Notes: generated from the letters alone by a model not told the origin. 64,000 nucleotides of DNA from Dyella marensis (GCF_900112865.1 NZ_FONH01000001.1:606118-670117); one strand, 5' to 3'; counted from the stretch's first letter, positions 46,269-55,922 are shown. A program made the numbers and translations.

Positions 46269-46481
46269 GTGAAAGACAAAGACACTCATATTGCTGCCGC
46301 TCTAGAGCGGGTGATGGAGCACGTGGACGCTATCGATACATTGGGCGCGAGCCTGGCGGCCGGCCTTCATGCCGGCGTGGTCACTCACGATCACGTCCAA
46401 ACACTCATGATGATGATGGCTACGCAACTACGAGGGCACTTGAAGGAGTTAAGTGCCGTGATGGGGCGGCCTTTGTTGTGA
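46269..46481 (+). CDS. Small hypothetical protein before the Bro-N-like gene
   Basis: A 70-residue protein from GTG 46269, which follows AGGAG about 7 bases upstream; an in-frame GTG 24 bases earlier is weaker. Content: helical, His-rich (HIAAALERVMEHVDAIDTLG, THDHVQTLMMMMATQLRGH). No family recognised. The stop overlaps the next start by 4 bases, so the two form a pair. Confidence 0.55.
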   Translation: MKDKDTHIAAALERVMEHVDAIDTLGASLAAGLHAGVVTHDHVQTLMMMMATQLRGHLKELSAVMGRPLL

Positions 46482-47179
46482 TGCATGACGATCATCTTGT
46501 CGATGGTCATCCCCTATATAGAGAGGTTTGCATGGGCGTCACTGATTTGGCGTTTGCCTACAAGCACCACCCCCTGCGAGCTCGACTGATCAACACGGTC
46601 GCATGGTATGACTTAGCCGATCTATGTGCCTTGCTGGGCCGACCATCGCCCGATGACGCGATCGCCTTCGTGACTGCCTGCCATCCCCAGCGCTTACGCC
46701 AGCTGGCCGGTGGCGGTAGCACCCAGTGGATAGACGACGACGGGCTATGGTCGATCGCGAGCCTTGCTGGTTATCACGTCACCGACGATCCGGTCCGCTG
46801 GCTTTTTCTGGAAGTGGCGCCGAAGATCCGCCACGCCATGTACGAGCAAGCGCCCAATGGGAATGCCCCCGATGTGCGCGAACTGTGGCATGTGATTGAC
46901 CAACTTATCGACATCGGCGAAATGAGGGACTACGGCCGCGATACGGAGATGCTGGCCATCAACCTCAACGACGCGATGCTTGCCGCGTTCCGTCGTGGCC
47001 TTCCCTTGCCCGGCAAGGCAAGAACGAACCGCCTCCTCGCATTATCCAGAGCCCCGCAATACCGGGGGCGGACGTACGTCACCCACCACGGTCGCGAGAT
47101 TTCCTGTCTGGTCTTCGATCGAGCTGACCCGGAGCTCATTCCAGGCGTGCATCAATTTGCATCACGCACCACCTCATAG
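46478..47179 (+). CDS. Bro-N-like (phage antirepressor-type) protein
   Basis: A 233-residue protein. AWYDLADLCALLGRPSPDDAIAF, WIDDDGLWSIASLAGYHV and DPVRWLFLEVAPKIRHAM resemble the three conserved blocks of the Bro-N fold (control residue strand, GLYRL-type turn, and W..EVLP.IR). Bro-N proteins are usually phage or MGE regulators. The C-terminal half (about residues 130-233) is not recognised. ATG 46478 overlaps the small gene before it. The last ~30 bases of the gene are repeated at 55665. Confidence 0.5.
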   Translation: MMHDDHLVDGHPLYREVCMGVTDLAFAYKHHPLRARLINTVAWYDLADLCALLGRPSPDDAIAFVTACHPQRLRQLAGGGSTQWIDDDGLWSIASLAGYHVTDDPVRWLFLEVAPKIRHAMYEQAPNGNAPDVRELWHVIDQLIDIGEMRDYGRDTEMLAINLNDAMLAAFRRGLPLPGKARTNRLLALSRAPQYRGRTYVTHHGREISCLVFDRADPELIPGVHQFASRTTS

Positions 47180-47290
47180 AGATCCCCCTCCACCGTAGAC
47201 CTGACAAGGCTCGGCGCTAGCGCATCCGTTGCATCAAAAGTGAGGAAAGAAGTGCGCAGGCGAGGAGGGGGGACGACCGCGCGCGCTGAG
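47148..47290 (+). repeat. Left copy of an imperfect direct repeat flanking the RHS block
   Basis: Parallel to 55665-55810. Shared parts in order: GTGCATCAATNTGCATCACGCACCACCTC, then a divergent spacer of similar size, then GTGCGCAGGCGAGGAGGGGGGACGACCGCGCGCGC (47252-47286) against GTGTGCAG... (55771-55805), where 33 of 35 bases agree. Confidence 0.6.
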
Positions 47291-47560
47291 GGCATCGGGC
47301 CCTAATTTGTTCAGATCTTGACCAGCCGCTATGGCCTCGATGGCGAGCCACCACGCCCTCAACCAACTCAATGGGTGCACGAGCGCAGTGACTACTTGGT
47401 CAGCCGTTGCAGTGAGCGCAAAGACGACGTGGCCCAGCACGCCCTGGCACAGGCCGCCGGTGCAATGGAGAAGATTTAACACTTTCCTCTTGCTGACGAC
47501 CGACGCCCCTTGCTGGAAGGCAGCCGGCTAGACGCGGCTAGACGGCACCGAGCAAGTAGG
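47291..47560. other. Gene-free remnant
   Basis: No intact gene. On the plus strand around 47383-47480 one frame reads like a protein end (VHERSDYLVSRCSERKDDV and so on to MEKI then TAA) with no start, suggesting a lost gene. Confidence 0.35.
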
Positions 47561-47878
47561 TCATTTTGGGATCGCGCCCCTCTTCCTCACCCTCACAACC
47601 AGCTTAACAGCCAGATAAATGAGGCCGACAAAAACAAGCGAATTCAGCGGAAGAAGAATCGTGAGCATCTCGCCCGAGTAGTGGCTTCCAGATGAACTAA
47701 ACAAGCTCATGAGCGAAAAAATTGGAAAGCCCATAGCTTGATTCCACACATAGTCGGAATGTTTAACGCAGCCTTCCAAAATCCCACAATTAGCTATCTT
47801 GAGAACACTCGTGAATGTCAGCGCGAGATGCAGGAAAAATATAGCCCAAAATAGCGCAGCCTTGATCCAAGCTTTCAT
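47561..47878 (-). CDS. Small membrane protein
   Basis: A 105-residue protein with two hydrophobic segments: AALFWAIFFLHLALTFTSVL at the N-terminus and MLTILLPLNSLVFVGLIYLAVKLVV at the C-terminus, with a Cys-containing loop (ANCGILEGCVKHSDY). Not recognised. It lies downstream of the RHS tip and lipoprotein genes on the same strand (215 bases), so it could be an additional immunity protein; inference only. Confidence 0.5.
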   Translation of the reverse strand: MKAWIKAALFWAIFFLHLALTFTSVLKIANCGILEGCVKHSDYVWNQAMGFPIFSLMSLFSSSGSHYSGEMLTILLPLNSLVFVGLIYLAVKLVVRVRKRGAIPK

Positions 47879-48092
47879 GGTTCACCAGTAGGGATTCGAC
47901 GCCCCCCGTTTTGAGTAGCGAATCGATTTGGAGTCCAATCCCTCAGTCGAAGGAGATTGGACGAAGACGCCTTTTACCGAAGAGCATATCTTCGAGATGG
48001 CGCAACTCGTTCCCCACGCCAGGATGAGTGCTGATCGCTTCGCTGTTGTACCGCACACCAACGCCTCAGTTGGGCGCTAGAACAGAGTACCC

Positions 48093-48497
48093 CTAATTGA
48101 TAAGTATGAAGTGGAACTCAGAGACAATTTTGCCGCCACGAATCAGCGCGTAATAGTACGGATCCCCAACATTTGTAGATCGACCGGCCCTTAAACAGTC
48201 GACCAAACGTAGTTGATCTCCTGGCCGAATGCTTGCGGTCATTTCAATCCACTCCGGATAGCTTTCCGGCCTTGGATTACCCATCCTCTTTGCATCTGCA
48301 ATGACTTCGGCCTGACTGAGCGGAACTGATACCCGGCAACTCGGAAAGCCTAGCTCCCTGGCTATCGACTTTGGCTCCATCTCTACCGCTGTTGGTGCAG
48401 AGGCGCAGCCGGCAACCGCGAAAGCGATGGTGATGGCAGCGACGAATCCGCAGCCCACGGAAGCCCCACCGGAGCGAGAGCGTTCATTGAATCGCAT
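48093..48497 (-). CDS. Small lipoprotein overlapping the RHS-tip gene, candidate immunity protein
   Basis: A 134-residue protein from ATG 48497 with a lipoprotein signal (GCGFVAAITIAFAVAGCASAP, lipobox VAGC). The mature part has two more cysteines (PSCRVSV, VDCLRAG) and a strand-rich end (DPYYYALIRGGKIVSEFHFILIN). The start lies 14 bases inside the RHS-tip gene, the overlap seen for toxin-immunity pairs. A periplasmic, membrane-held partner suits a metalloprotease-like toxin; inference. Confidence 0.6.
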   Translation of the reverse strand: MRFNERSRSGGASVGCGFVAAITIAFAVAGCASAPTAVEMEPKSIARELGFPSCRVSVPLSQAEVIADAKRMGNPRPESYPEWIEMTASIRPGDQLRLVDCLRAGRSTNVGDPYYYALIRGGKIVSEFHFILIN

Positions 48498-49476
48498 CGG
48501 AAGCCTCGTTGAAGGGTGTCTGATGATCAAGATTGAACTGCGGGTTGGCCCAGCCGTGATTTTGTAGGTCGGCACCAGAATAGAGTGTATGGAGAATTTC
48601 GTGCCCAAATATCTGGCCAAGATTCTGCGATGATTTGCCGCCACCGTTGAAGAATGTAACTGGACCTTCAGAAGGCGCCCCTCCTGATCCGGGGGGCGTG
48701 GAGGCAATCACGAAGGAACTTGCTTGAGCCGCCGCTATGGTCTGGATAGTCTCCATATGACTGACGATGCTGGCTCCGGATATTTTTTGATCCGGAATTT
48801 CCAGCTTCTCGCTCCCCTTGATTGTGACCTCCCCTCCTTTAGCTGAAAGATCCTTGGCCGCTGAATATTTGGCTGTCATCGCGGCTTCCGCGCGAAGTAC
48901 GCGAGTTCCCATGTTGGTACCGAAAAGCCTGGAAAACATGCCTCCGCTCGACAGGGCTTGCTCCCGCGAAATGGTATTCCCATCCTTATCTTTGAACGAA
49001 TCGAAGGTGCATTCGGCCTTTCCATCCGTCGTCCTGCACACCCGGCCGTCAGGATCCACGAATCTTGCAGGGTTGTTGTTAGCATAAGTGTATCGGCCGA
49101 AGTTAAAGAGAGCTCCTGACTTTGGGGATACGGGGTCACGGCTTAAAAAGCGCCCTGCCATGGGATCGTAATAGCGTGCCTGCATGTAGACGAGCGCCGT
49201 ATCGGGGTCATTCACATGCCCCGTATATCCAAGGCCGGCCGACGGGTTGCCTAATGCCTGACTCCCGTAAGGCCTGTAATCGAAAGTCGCAGTGATATTT
49301 CCGCTCGCATCAGCTTCAGCTAACGGAGTGCCCTGCGGGTCGGTATAAACATACGTGACCTTGCCTGCCTGTGCGGCCAGACAAGGAAGCAGCGTCAGTA
49401 GGACGTACAAACCTTTCCGCAATCCAGCCAGCATAGCTCTATCCATATGCGTTGAAATCAGGTCCGCGCACATCAC
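48484..49476 (-). CDS. RHS-core protein with HEILH metalloprotease-like tip
   Basis: A 330-residue protein. After a signal-like stretch (GLRKGLYVLLTLLPCLAAQA, about residues 18-37) comes a single RHS core: TYVYTDPQGTPLAEADASGN, FDYRPYGSQ, GYTGHVNDPDTALVYMQARYYDP and GRFLSRDPV, ending near FVDPDGRVC, where tips usually begin. The tip contains GHEILHTLYSG (H292-E-x-x-H296), a zinc-metallopeptidase motif. The usual RHS body is absent: it is in the overlapping gene before it. The start is given as ATG 49476 (4-base overlap); 49446 and 49434 would also leave the signal sequence. Confidence 0.72.
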   Translation of the reverse strand: MMCADLISTHMDRAMLAGLRKGLYVLLTLLPCLAAQAGKVTYVYTDPQGTPLAEADASGNITATFDYRPYGSQALGNPSAGLGYTGHVNDPDTALVYMQARYYDPMAGRFLSRDPVSPKSGALFNFGRYTYANNNPARFVDPDGRVCRTTDGKAECTFDSFKDKDGNTISREQALSSGGMFSRLFGTNMGTRVLRAEAAMTAKYSAAKDLSAKGGEVTIKGSEKLEIPDQKISGASIVSHMETIQTIAAAQASSFVIASTPPGSGGAPSEGPVTFFNGGGKSSQNLGQIFGHEILHTLYSGADLQNHGWANPQFNLDHQTPFNEASDAIQ

Positions 49477-52400
49477 AGTGACACGGTTCTGTAGTCACTC
49501 CACCCCGAACATCCCGCGCTATTACAGGCGCGCAGCCGGTACTGGATGTCGCCACTGACGTCGGTGAGTTCACTGAACGAAGTACTAGGCCCCGTATAGG
49601 CGATAAAAGTGCCATCGTTGGGATTGGTTTCTTCGAGGTCGTACCTGGCGGCGCCAGGCACAGACGACCAGTTCAGATTCACATTGTGCTTGGTCCCACC
49701 ACCGCTGAGGCTATAGTCGGGGGCAGCCGGCGTGGCGGGAATGCGGGTGACCACTACATTTGCCGTGCCGCTCCAAGGCCCGCACCCGCCGGCGTTGCAG
49801 GCTTGCGCGTGATACCCATACGTGGCGGTACCTTTGCCCGACGCACCCCAACTGGTCGAACCGTTGGCCTGTACTTGCGTCCAGCCACCGCCGTTCACCT
49901 GCTCCTGCAGGTTGTACGACGTCGCGCCGCCGACCGCCGACCAACTCACTGTATAGCTGCCAGAGTTGTTGCTGCCAGGCGCGCTGATACTCGGCGCGCT
50001 GCCCGGCGGGATTGTCACGGTGACCAGGGAGCTGTTATTGACCGCGCCGTTCCAGCCGCTCGCGTTGAAGGCGGCAACGAAGAACTGGTAGCCACCGGAG
50101 GTCGTCGCCGTGACTGTCACGCTGGTTGCGGCGGTACTGGTGATGAGCGTCCAGCCGGCGCCGTTAATGTTCTGGTACAGGTCGTAACGCGTGGCGGTCG
50201 GACTGGCGTTCCAGCTGACCGGAATCGGGCCGTTGCTAGTTGCCGGCACCGTGATGCCGGTCGGCGTGGGCGGCGGCAGCAGCACGGTGGTGGTGCCCGT
50301 GCTGCTCCATCCGCTTGCACAGCCGCCCACGTTGCAGGCCTGCACGCGATAGCTGTAGTTGCCGTTGCCGCGGCCGCTGGTGGACCAGTTGGTGTTGCCG
50401 TTGGCCTGCATCTGCGTCCAGCCGCCGCCGCTGACGCTCTCCTGCAACGTGTAGCTAGTGGCCGTGCTCACCGCGGTCCAGCTGATGGTGTAGCTGCCGT
50501 TGGTGCTGTTGGCCGGTGCGGTCAGTGTCGGCACGCCGGTCGGCGGATGCGTCACCACCAGCGCACTGCTGCCAGCTTTCCATGCGCTGCAGTTGTAAGC
50601 ATTGCAGGCTTCCACGCGGTACTGGTAGGTGCCATTGGCAAGACCGCTCAGCGCGGTGGTGGTGGCGGTGCCGTCATACAGGCCCGTCCAATTGCTGCCG
50701 CCGTCGCTGCTCTGCTGCACCACGTAGTGGGTGATCTGGCTGACGGAAGCCCAGCTCAGCGCAACGTTGCCGTCGGCGCTGGCCGCCGGCACGCTCAGGC
50801 TGGCCGGGGCCGGAGGCACCACGCCGTAGGTAGTGTCCACCGTCACCGCGCTGGATGTCACCCAGCCACGCGTGCCGTGGCTGTTCTTGGCTTGCACCTG
50901 GTAGGTGTAGCTACCGCTGCTGGTACCCGGGCGGCTGATCGAGGTTGCCGTGGTGTCGGTGGCGATCGCCGTCCACGCGCCGCCGTTGACCGCCTCCTGC
51001 ACGTCATAGGCGGTGGCTGACACCGGCGCCGTCCAACTCACCGTGTAGTTGCCGTTGACGATGCTGCCCGGCACCGTGATCACCGGCGCCACCGGCGTCA
51101 CGCCCAACACGTTGGAGACGGTCCAGCCGCCGACACAGCCACTGGCCGCGCATGCCTGCACCCGATACAAAAATTCGCCGCCGTCCTGGTTGATCACCGC
51201 CAGGCTCGGCGTGCTCAGCGTGCCGCTTCCCGCTATGTTCCAGCTGGTGCCGCCATCGGCGCTCACCTGCAGGTTGTAGCCGGTGGCGCCCGGCACCGCC
51301 GTCCAGCTCACCGTGTAGCTGCCGGCGCTGGGATTGGCGCTGAAGCTGATGCTGGTGGGGTTGCTGAGCTTGAGCGATTCGTTGCGCGCGATCAGCTTCT
51401 TGCCCAGGTACACGTAGTTGGTGGCCTTGGAGCTGTTCGCATCGAAGGCGTATATCAGCTGCCCGGCCTGCGTGTAGAAGTAATACGTCGCCCCCGACCC
51501 GTTCGTCGGCGCCTTCACCACGCGCCGGCCCGCTGCGTCGTACTGATACATGTCGTACCCGGGGATGCCGGTGAGCTGGTTCTTCTGATCGAAGTTCAGC
51601 GTCACCCCGTTGCGGCGGGTGACATTGCCGCGGGTGTCGTACCCCAGAGTGATCACGTTGCTGCCGCCTTGGGTGATGCTGGCCAGGCGCTTGCTGCCGT
51701 CGTAGTTGTAGGTAAAGGTCTGGCCGCCGCTGATCCGGCTGGCGATATTGTTGACCGGGTCGTAGCCGTAGCTCTCGCTGCCCCACAGGTGCGTGGCCTG
51801 GGCCTGGGTCAATCGGTTCAGCGCGTCGTAGCCGAAGCTCTTGGTCCGCGTACCGTCGATCAGGTCGTTGATGGCGGTGATATTGCCGTTGGGGTCGTAG
51901 CTGAAGTCCTCGCTCAGCTTCAGCGTGCCGCCGCTGCCGTAGCTGAAGTTGCTGAGCAGCTGGCGGGTGTTCTTCTGCACCGCGTACGCGTCGCCGTTGC
52001 CGAAGGTAAACGAGGCCACGTCCCCGTCCGGGTAGTAGCCGATACCGGAGGCGTAGCTGCCCGCCTGGGTCGCCCGGCCCAGTGCATCGGGCGCATAGCT
52101 GATCGCCTCGCCATCGGGGTACTGGATGGTGCTGACGGCGCCGTACGCATCATGGGCATAACCCATGCGCCATAGATCCTGGCCGTTCACCTGGAGCGAC
52201 TCGCCGGTGAGCTGGCCCAGCTTGTTGCGGTAGCCGGTCCAGTAGGTCACGCCGGAGTTGGCGGTCTGCAAGTTGCCCAGCAGGTCGTAGGTGTAGGTGG
52301 TGTTCTGCGTACCGCTCGGTGGCGTCAGTGTCCACAGGCGGTTCATGGGGTCGTAGCTGCGCATGGTCTGCGCCGCCGCCGCGACCTGCTCGGCGCCGCA

Positions 52401-55295
52401 ATCATCGCCGGCAATGCTCAGGCCCGACGCCGTCCAAGCTACGTTGTTGGCGCCGTCGTAGGCCGTCACCTCGCTGCCGCTCTCCGGTTCAGTGGTGCGG
52501 CACAAACGGTGGTAGCTGTCGTAGACCAGGGTCTTGGTGACATCGCCGCTGAAGCCGTTGGCGCTGCCCCACTGGTGGATCACCTGCGGGTTGCCATACA
52601 CGTCGCGGGTGATGGTCTGGTTGACGCCTTCCGGCGCCGTCACCTGAGTCACCGCGTCGTAGCTGGGCTGGTCGAACACCTGATAGGTGGTGGTGGTGAC
52701 GTTGTTTCTCGGATCGGTGATCTGCCTGCGCGCGCCGGACAGATAGGTGGTGAGCGTCGTCAGCGTGCCCAGCTCTGAGTTCTGCTGGGTCTGGGTCAGG
52801 CGGCCCAGTGCATCGTAGGTGCTGCTGGTGCCGGCGGTGATCGTGCTCAGATCCGGCGTTCCGTTGACCGGATAGGATACGAAGGTCTTCTGGCCCTTCC
52901 AGTCGTAGTCGGTGCGCGCGCTGATCGCGGCACCGGTGCCGGCGATCGCAGCGGTGCTCAGCACCGGGCGCAGCATCGCGTCGAAATACGTGGTGGTGAC
53001 CGCGTTGCCCTTGGTGCTGGTACGGCGCCAGTGGTTAGCCGGCACGCCCTGCTCGGCGGTGCCGACGTAGGTGTAGGCGAAGGTCTTGGGCAGCCACGCC
53101 ACTTCGTCGCCGGCTGGGTAGCTGATGCCCGCGATGCGGCCGATCGCGTCGTAGCTGTAGCTGGTGGTGCTGCCGGCCTGGTCGGTGATCGAGGCGATCT
53201 GGCCGAAGTCGTCCACCACCAGGCTCTGGGTGGTGCTGTCCGGGTAGCTGATCGACTGCGGAATGCCGCGCTTGTAATTTCCCAGCGTGGTGGTGTGCTG
53301 GTTGCCGTCGGTGAAGCTCGCCAACTGGCCCTGGGCATTGAACGTGTAGCTCATCACCAGCTGGCCGAAGCGGTAGCGCTGGGACAGCGTGAGGGTGTTC
53401 GAGTCGTAGTTGTACTTGTCGGTGGTCTCGCCCCGGGTGAGGTTGTCCACCTGGGTGGGTAGGCCCAGCACCCAGTGCGGCAGATCGTTGAGGTAGGCGG
53501 TCTGCTCCTCCACCACGGCCTGACCATTGTTGTACTGGCGCTTGACCTTGGTAGTCTGCGCAAAATCGTTGAACGCCTCGGCCAGCCAGGTATAGGTATC
53601 CCCGTCCTGCTGGATATCCTTCTGTAGGAGCGGCGCCACCTGCGAGGTCACAGCCGTATTGAGGCGCTGACCCTGGAAGCTGTCGCCGAACCAGCTGGGC
53701 CATGGGCCATTTGACTCGCTGGCGTACTGGTCGATTTCCGCGCGCGCGACGGCGCTGCTCGTGTTTCCGACGTACATGTCCGTGCGCAGCATCCTTCCTT
53801 CGGTGACATTGAACCAGTTACTGAAGGTGTAGCGCGTGGTTCTGCCATCCGGATTGACCACATCGGTCCAGACTGTCGATGGGCAGCTGTTGTTAACGCA
53901 GTCGTTGTCCCAGCTGTCATTGGCTGGCGAATAGTTGTAGCTCCAGCTTTGCGATACGGGCAGGCCCGCACCACTGAAGGTCTTATTGGTGATCGTGTAC
54001 GAGTACCAGGCTCGCGGAAAAAGCGCGTAGCCGCTCTCGTTGTCTCCACCCCAGCAAGATTTCGGCGTGTGGGAGCGGCCATGTCTGATCGCAGCAACGG
54101 TGAACGAGCCCGTGAGTCCGGAAGGATGGGTAATGCTGCCAGACCAGGAGACCGGCCCAAGCACGCCAGGGCTGTTGCAATCGCCGAGTATGGCTGGCGT
54201 CAGATCGGGCTGGTACTTGAGGTTTTCCATGGCAAACCCCCAATGACTCTGGTCCGGCGGGGTCACGCTGGTCAGCGTCGGTTGTCCGGTGGCGGGAAAC
54301 GTGCCGTAGCTGTACGTCCAGGTCCGTGGCGCGACGCTAGCCGGTTGCGCGACGACGCTGGCGACCGTGCCATTGCTGTTGTACCGCAGCGAGATCTCGC
54401 GCCCATCGCTGGCGGTGATACTGGTGAGGTTCGCTCCGGTGTAGTTGTAGTGCAGCCAGTTGCCAAAGCGGTCTTCGACCTTCGTGACCAGCAAGGCGGC
54501 GTATTCGCGATAGAGATCGTCCGTTTCTCCCTCTGACAGCGGTATCGGCTTGGAGATGGTCGGTGCCTGGCTATAGCCGAAATGATCGAATGTGTACTTG
54601 GTGCCATCCGGAGCAAGCGCGAAGAACGCCTCGCGCGTCGAATCGTTGGCGGCCTGCGGCAGGCAGCCAATCATCCAGTGTTTTTTGGTAAGCGCGGGAA
54701 ACACCTGCCCGGGTATCCGCGGTGCGTTGACGTAGTTGCCGTTGGCGCGGCCGAGAATGTCCTGTGAATCGCCGCCGGGCATGACCAGCTGATAACCATG
54801 CCACCACTCCTCCGAACCCCAGTTCTGGCGGCTGGTGATGCCACCGGGCTTCAGCACGATGGGCGGGATACCTATATGCGTGCAGATCGCCAAGGGCGAC
54901 GGGCCGTCGACCATCCAGCCCTGCACGTTCTGCTGGGTCGCGACAATGGTGGTGATGCGGGGAAGATCGAGATCCCAGTCGGCGAATGCCCCGTTGGCAA
55001 AACCATCGGTATCATCCTTGCCAGTGATGCGGAACGATCGCGTCAACTGCAACAGCGGACCCGTGCCAGACAGGCTGATGTCTGCCTGTGAGAACGATAG
55101 ATTGCCGTTGTACAGGCCGACATTCTCGCCGAAGGGATTCTCGCCAAGCGGCTGGACCTCCTCATCGACCTTGAGCAGCTTCTTGTATTCCAGCTCGGGA
55201 GAAATGCTCTGCTGGGCGGCAAGGCCCGTCGACAGAAGCAGAAGCGCGGCCGCAACCCATCCATGGCGCGAAATGCGCCCCCAACAACATGCCAT
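49473..55295 (-). CDS. Large exported RHS-repeat protein with seven FN3-like C-terminal repeats
   Basis: About 1,940 residues. ATG 55295 follows a GGGGGAA site and gives a signal peptide (WVAAALLLLSTGLAAQQ). Residues about 40-560 are the RHS/YD N-terminal part (LYNGNLSFSQADISLSGTGP, LTRSF), followed by many YD repeats (YDAIGRIAGI, YDALGRLTQTQ, YDPMNRLWTLT, YDALNRLTQ, YDGSKRLA, YDAAGRRVVK). After YVYLGKKLIARNESL it does not enter an RHS core but seven repeats of about 90 residues with YxVSWxxVxxATxYxLQ, fibronectin-III-like, to the stop. No toxin tip. It probably forms a shell or filament for the core-tip protein encoded next. Confidence 0.82.
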   Translation of the reverse strand: MACCWGRISRHGWVAAALLLLSTGLAAQQSISPELEYKKLLKVDEEVQPLGENPFGENVGLYNGNLSFSQADISLSGTGPLLQLTRSFRITGKDDTDGFANGAFADWDLDLPRITTIVATQQNVQGWMVDGPSPLAICTHIGIPPIVLKPGGITSRQNWGSEEWWHGYQLVMPGGDSQDILGRANGNYVNAPRIPGQVFPALTKKHWMIGCLPQAANDSTREAFFALAPDGTKYTFDHFGYSQAPTISKPIPLSEGETDDLYREYAALLVTKVEDRFGNWLHYNYTGANLTSITASDGREISLRYNSNGTVASVVAQPASVAPRTWTYSYGTFPATGQPTLTSVTPPDQSHWGFAMENLKYQPDLTPAILGDCNSPGVLGPVSWSGSITHPSGLTGSFTVAAIRHGRSHTPKSCWGGDNESGYALFPRAWYSYTITNKTFSGAGLPVSQSWSYNYSPANDSWDNDCVNNSCPSTVWTDVVNPDGRTTRYTFSNWFNVTEGRMLRTDMYVGNTSSAVARAEIDQYASESNGPWPSWFGDSFQGQRLNTAVTSQVAPLLQKDIQQDGDTYTWLAEAFNDFAQTTKVKRQYNNGQAVVEEQTAYLNDLPHWVLGLPTQVDNLTRGETTDKYNYDSNTLTLSQRYRFGQLVMSYTFNAQGQLASFTDGNQHTTTLGNYKRGIPQSISYPDSTTQSLVVDDFGQIASITDQAGSTTSYSYDAIGRIAGISYPAGDEVAWLPKTFAYTYVGTAEQGVPANHWRRTSTKGNAVTTTYFDAMLRPVLSTAAIAGTGAAISARTDYDWKGQKTFVSYPVNGTPDLSTITAGTSSTYDALGRLTQTQQNSELGTLTTLTTYLSGARRQITDPRNNVTTTTYQVFDQPSYDAVTQVTAPEGVNQTITRDVYGNPQVIHQWGSANGFSGDVTKTLVYDSYHRLCRTTEPESGSEVTAYDGANNVAWTASGLSIAGDDCGAEQVAAAAQTMRSYDPMNRLWTLTPPSGTQNTTYTYDLLGNLQTANSGVTYWTGYRNKLGQLTGESLQVNGQDLWRMGYAHDAYGAVSTIQYPDGEAISYAPDALGRATQAGSYASGIGYYPDGDVASFTFGNGDAYAVQKNTRQLLSNFSYGSGGTLKLSEDFSYDPNGNITAINDLIDGTRTKSFGYDALNRLTQAQATHLWGSESYGYDPVNNIASRISGGQTFTYNYDGSKRLASITQGGSNVITLGYDTRGNVTRRNGVTLNFDQKNQLTGIPGYDMYQYDAAGRRVVKAPTNGSGATYYFYTQAGQLIYAFDANSSKATNYVYLGKKLIARNESLKLSNPTSISFSANPSAGSYTVSWTAVPGATGYNLQVSADGGTSWNIAGSGTLSTPSLAVINQDGGEFLYRVQACAASGCVGGWTVSNVLGVTPVAPVITVPGSIVNGNYTVSWTAPVSATAYDVQEAVNGGAWTAIATDTTATSISRPGTSSGSYTYQVQAKNSHGTRGWVTSSAVTVDTTYGVVPPAPASLSVPAASADGNVALSWASVSQITHYVVQQSSDGGSNWTGLYDGTATTTALSGLANGTYQYRVEACNAYNCSAWKAGSSALVVTHPPTGVPTLTAPANSTNGSYTISWTAVSTATSYTLQESVSGGGWTQMQANGNTNWSTSGRGNGNYSYRVQACNVGGCASGWSSTGTTTVLLPPPTPTGITVPATSNGPIPVSWNASPTATRYDLYQNINGAGWTLITSTAATSVTVTATTSGGYQFFVAAFNASGWNGAVNNSSLVTVTIPPGSAPSISAPGSNNSGSYTVSWSAVGGATSYNLQEQVNGGGWTQVQANGSTSWGASGKGTATYGYHAQACNAGGCGPWSGTANVVVTRIPATPAAPDYSLSGGGTKHNVNLNWSSVPGAARYDLEETNPNDGTFIAYTGPSTSFSELTDVSGDIQYRLRACNSAGCSGWSDYRTVSL

Positions 55296-55922
55296 GTTTC
55301 CCCCGATCGAAAGGTCGTGCCCCCGCACGCATGAGGTCTTGGAAAGAGGGCTTTCCTATCCCTATCCCACACCTCGTCGCCGCCCAGCCCGTACAGTGGG
55401 TGACTACCAAACAATTAACAGATCGAAAAATTTTGCGCAAGTCTCTTACGCAAATGACACCGCTTGATAAGAACGGCTACCACTCACCAAAAAAGGAAGT
55501 GCGTTCGGTGTTGAAAACCTTCACCGCTGACATACCTCAGTGCGGCCACGAGAATGCCCGTCTTCACTGTTTCAGGTGAACCGAGCAACTCCAACTCGGC
55601 CCCTATCGCCACTAGTTTGGCTTGCATCATGGGATGGCTGAGAAGGTCAGCGGCTCAGTCCAGCCGTGCATCAATCTGCATCACGCACCACCTCCTCAAA
55701 ACCGTCCATAACGCTAAGCGCGCCAATGCTTGCCGCCACTGCATCAACCGCATCGAAAGCAAGGGGACAAGTGTGCAGGCGAGGAGGGGGGACGACAGCG
55801 CGCGCGGATCAATAACCTTCCCGCTACCGGATGGGGGCGACTCGTCGCCGTCTGACCTGGCAAGCCAGCCACGGTCATTGAGGCGGCAGCTGACGCGCAT
55901 GCCAGTCCCGTAGAATCTTGCC
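55296..55922. other. 627-base stretch without an intact gene upstream of the RHS gene
   Basis: Nearest the RHS gene it is AT-rich with ACAATTAACAGATCGAAAAATTTTGCGCAAG and an inverted TTGCG/CGCAA pair (55433-55456), where the RHS promoter probably lies. The second half (55665-55810) is the right copy of the direct repeat. Between them nothing recognisable. Confidence 0.4.
55665..55810 (+). repeat. Right copy of the imperfect direct repeat
   Basis: Matches 47148-47290 in two blocks: the word GTGCATCAATCTGCATCACGCACCACCTC, which in the left copy codes for the end of the Bro-N-like protein, and GCAGGCGAGGAGGGGGGACGA. Together the copies flank about 8.4 kb with the split RHS system. Confidence 0.6.

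Noticed and set aside
33433..48000. Insertion sequence or transposase in the island
   Set aside because: Apart from the serine recombinase no transposase frame or terminal inverted repeats were recognised.
55345..55920. Short frames in the gap before the RHS gene
   Set aside because: They differ in frame, have no ribosome sites and cross the direct repeat.
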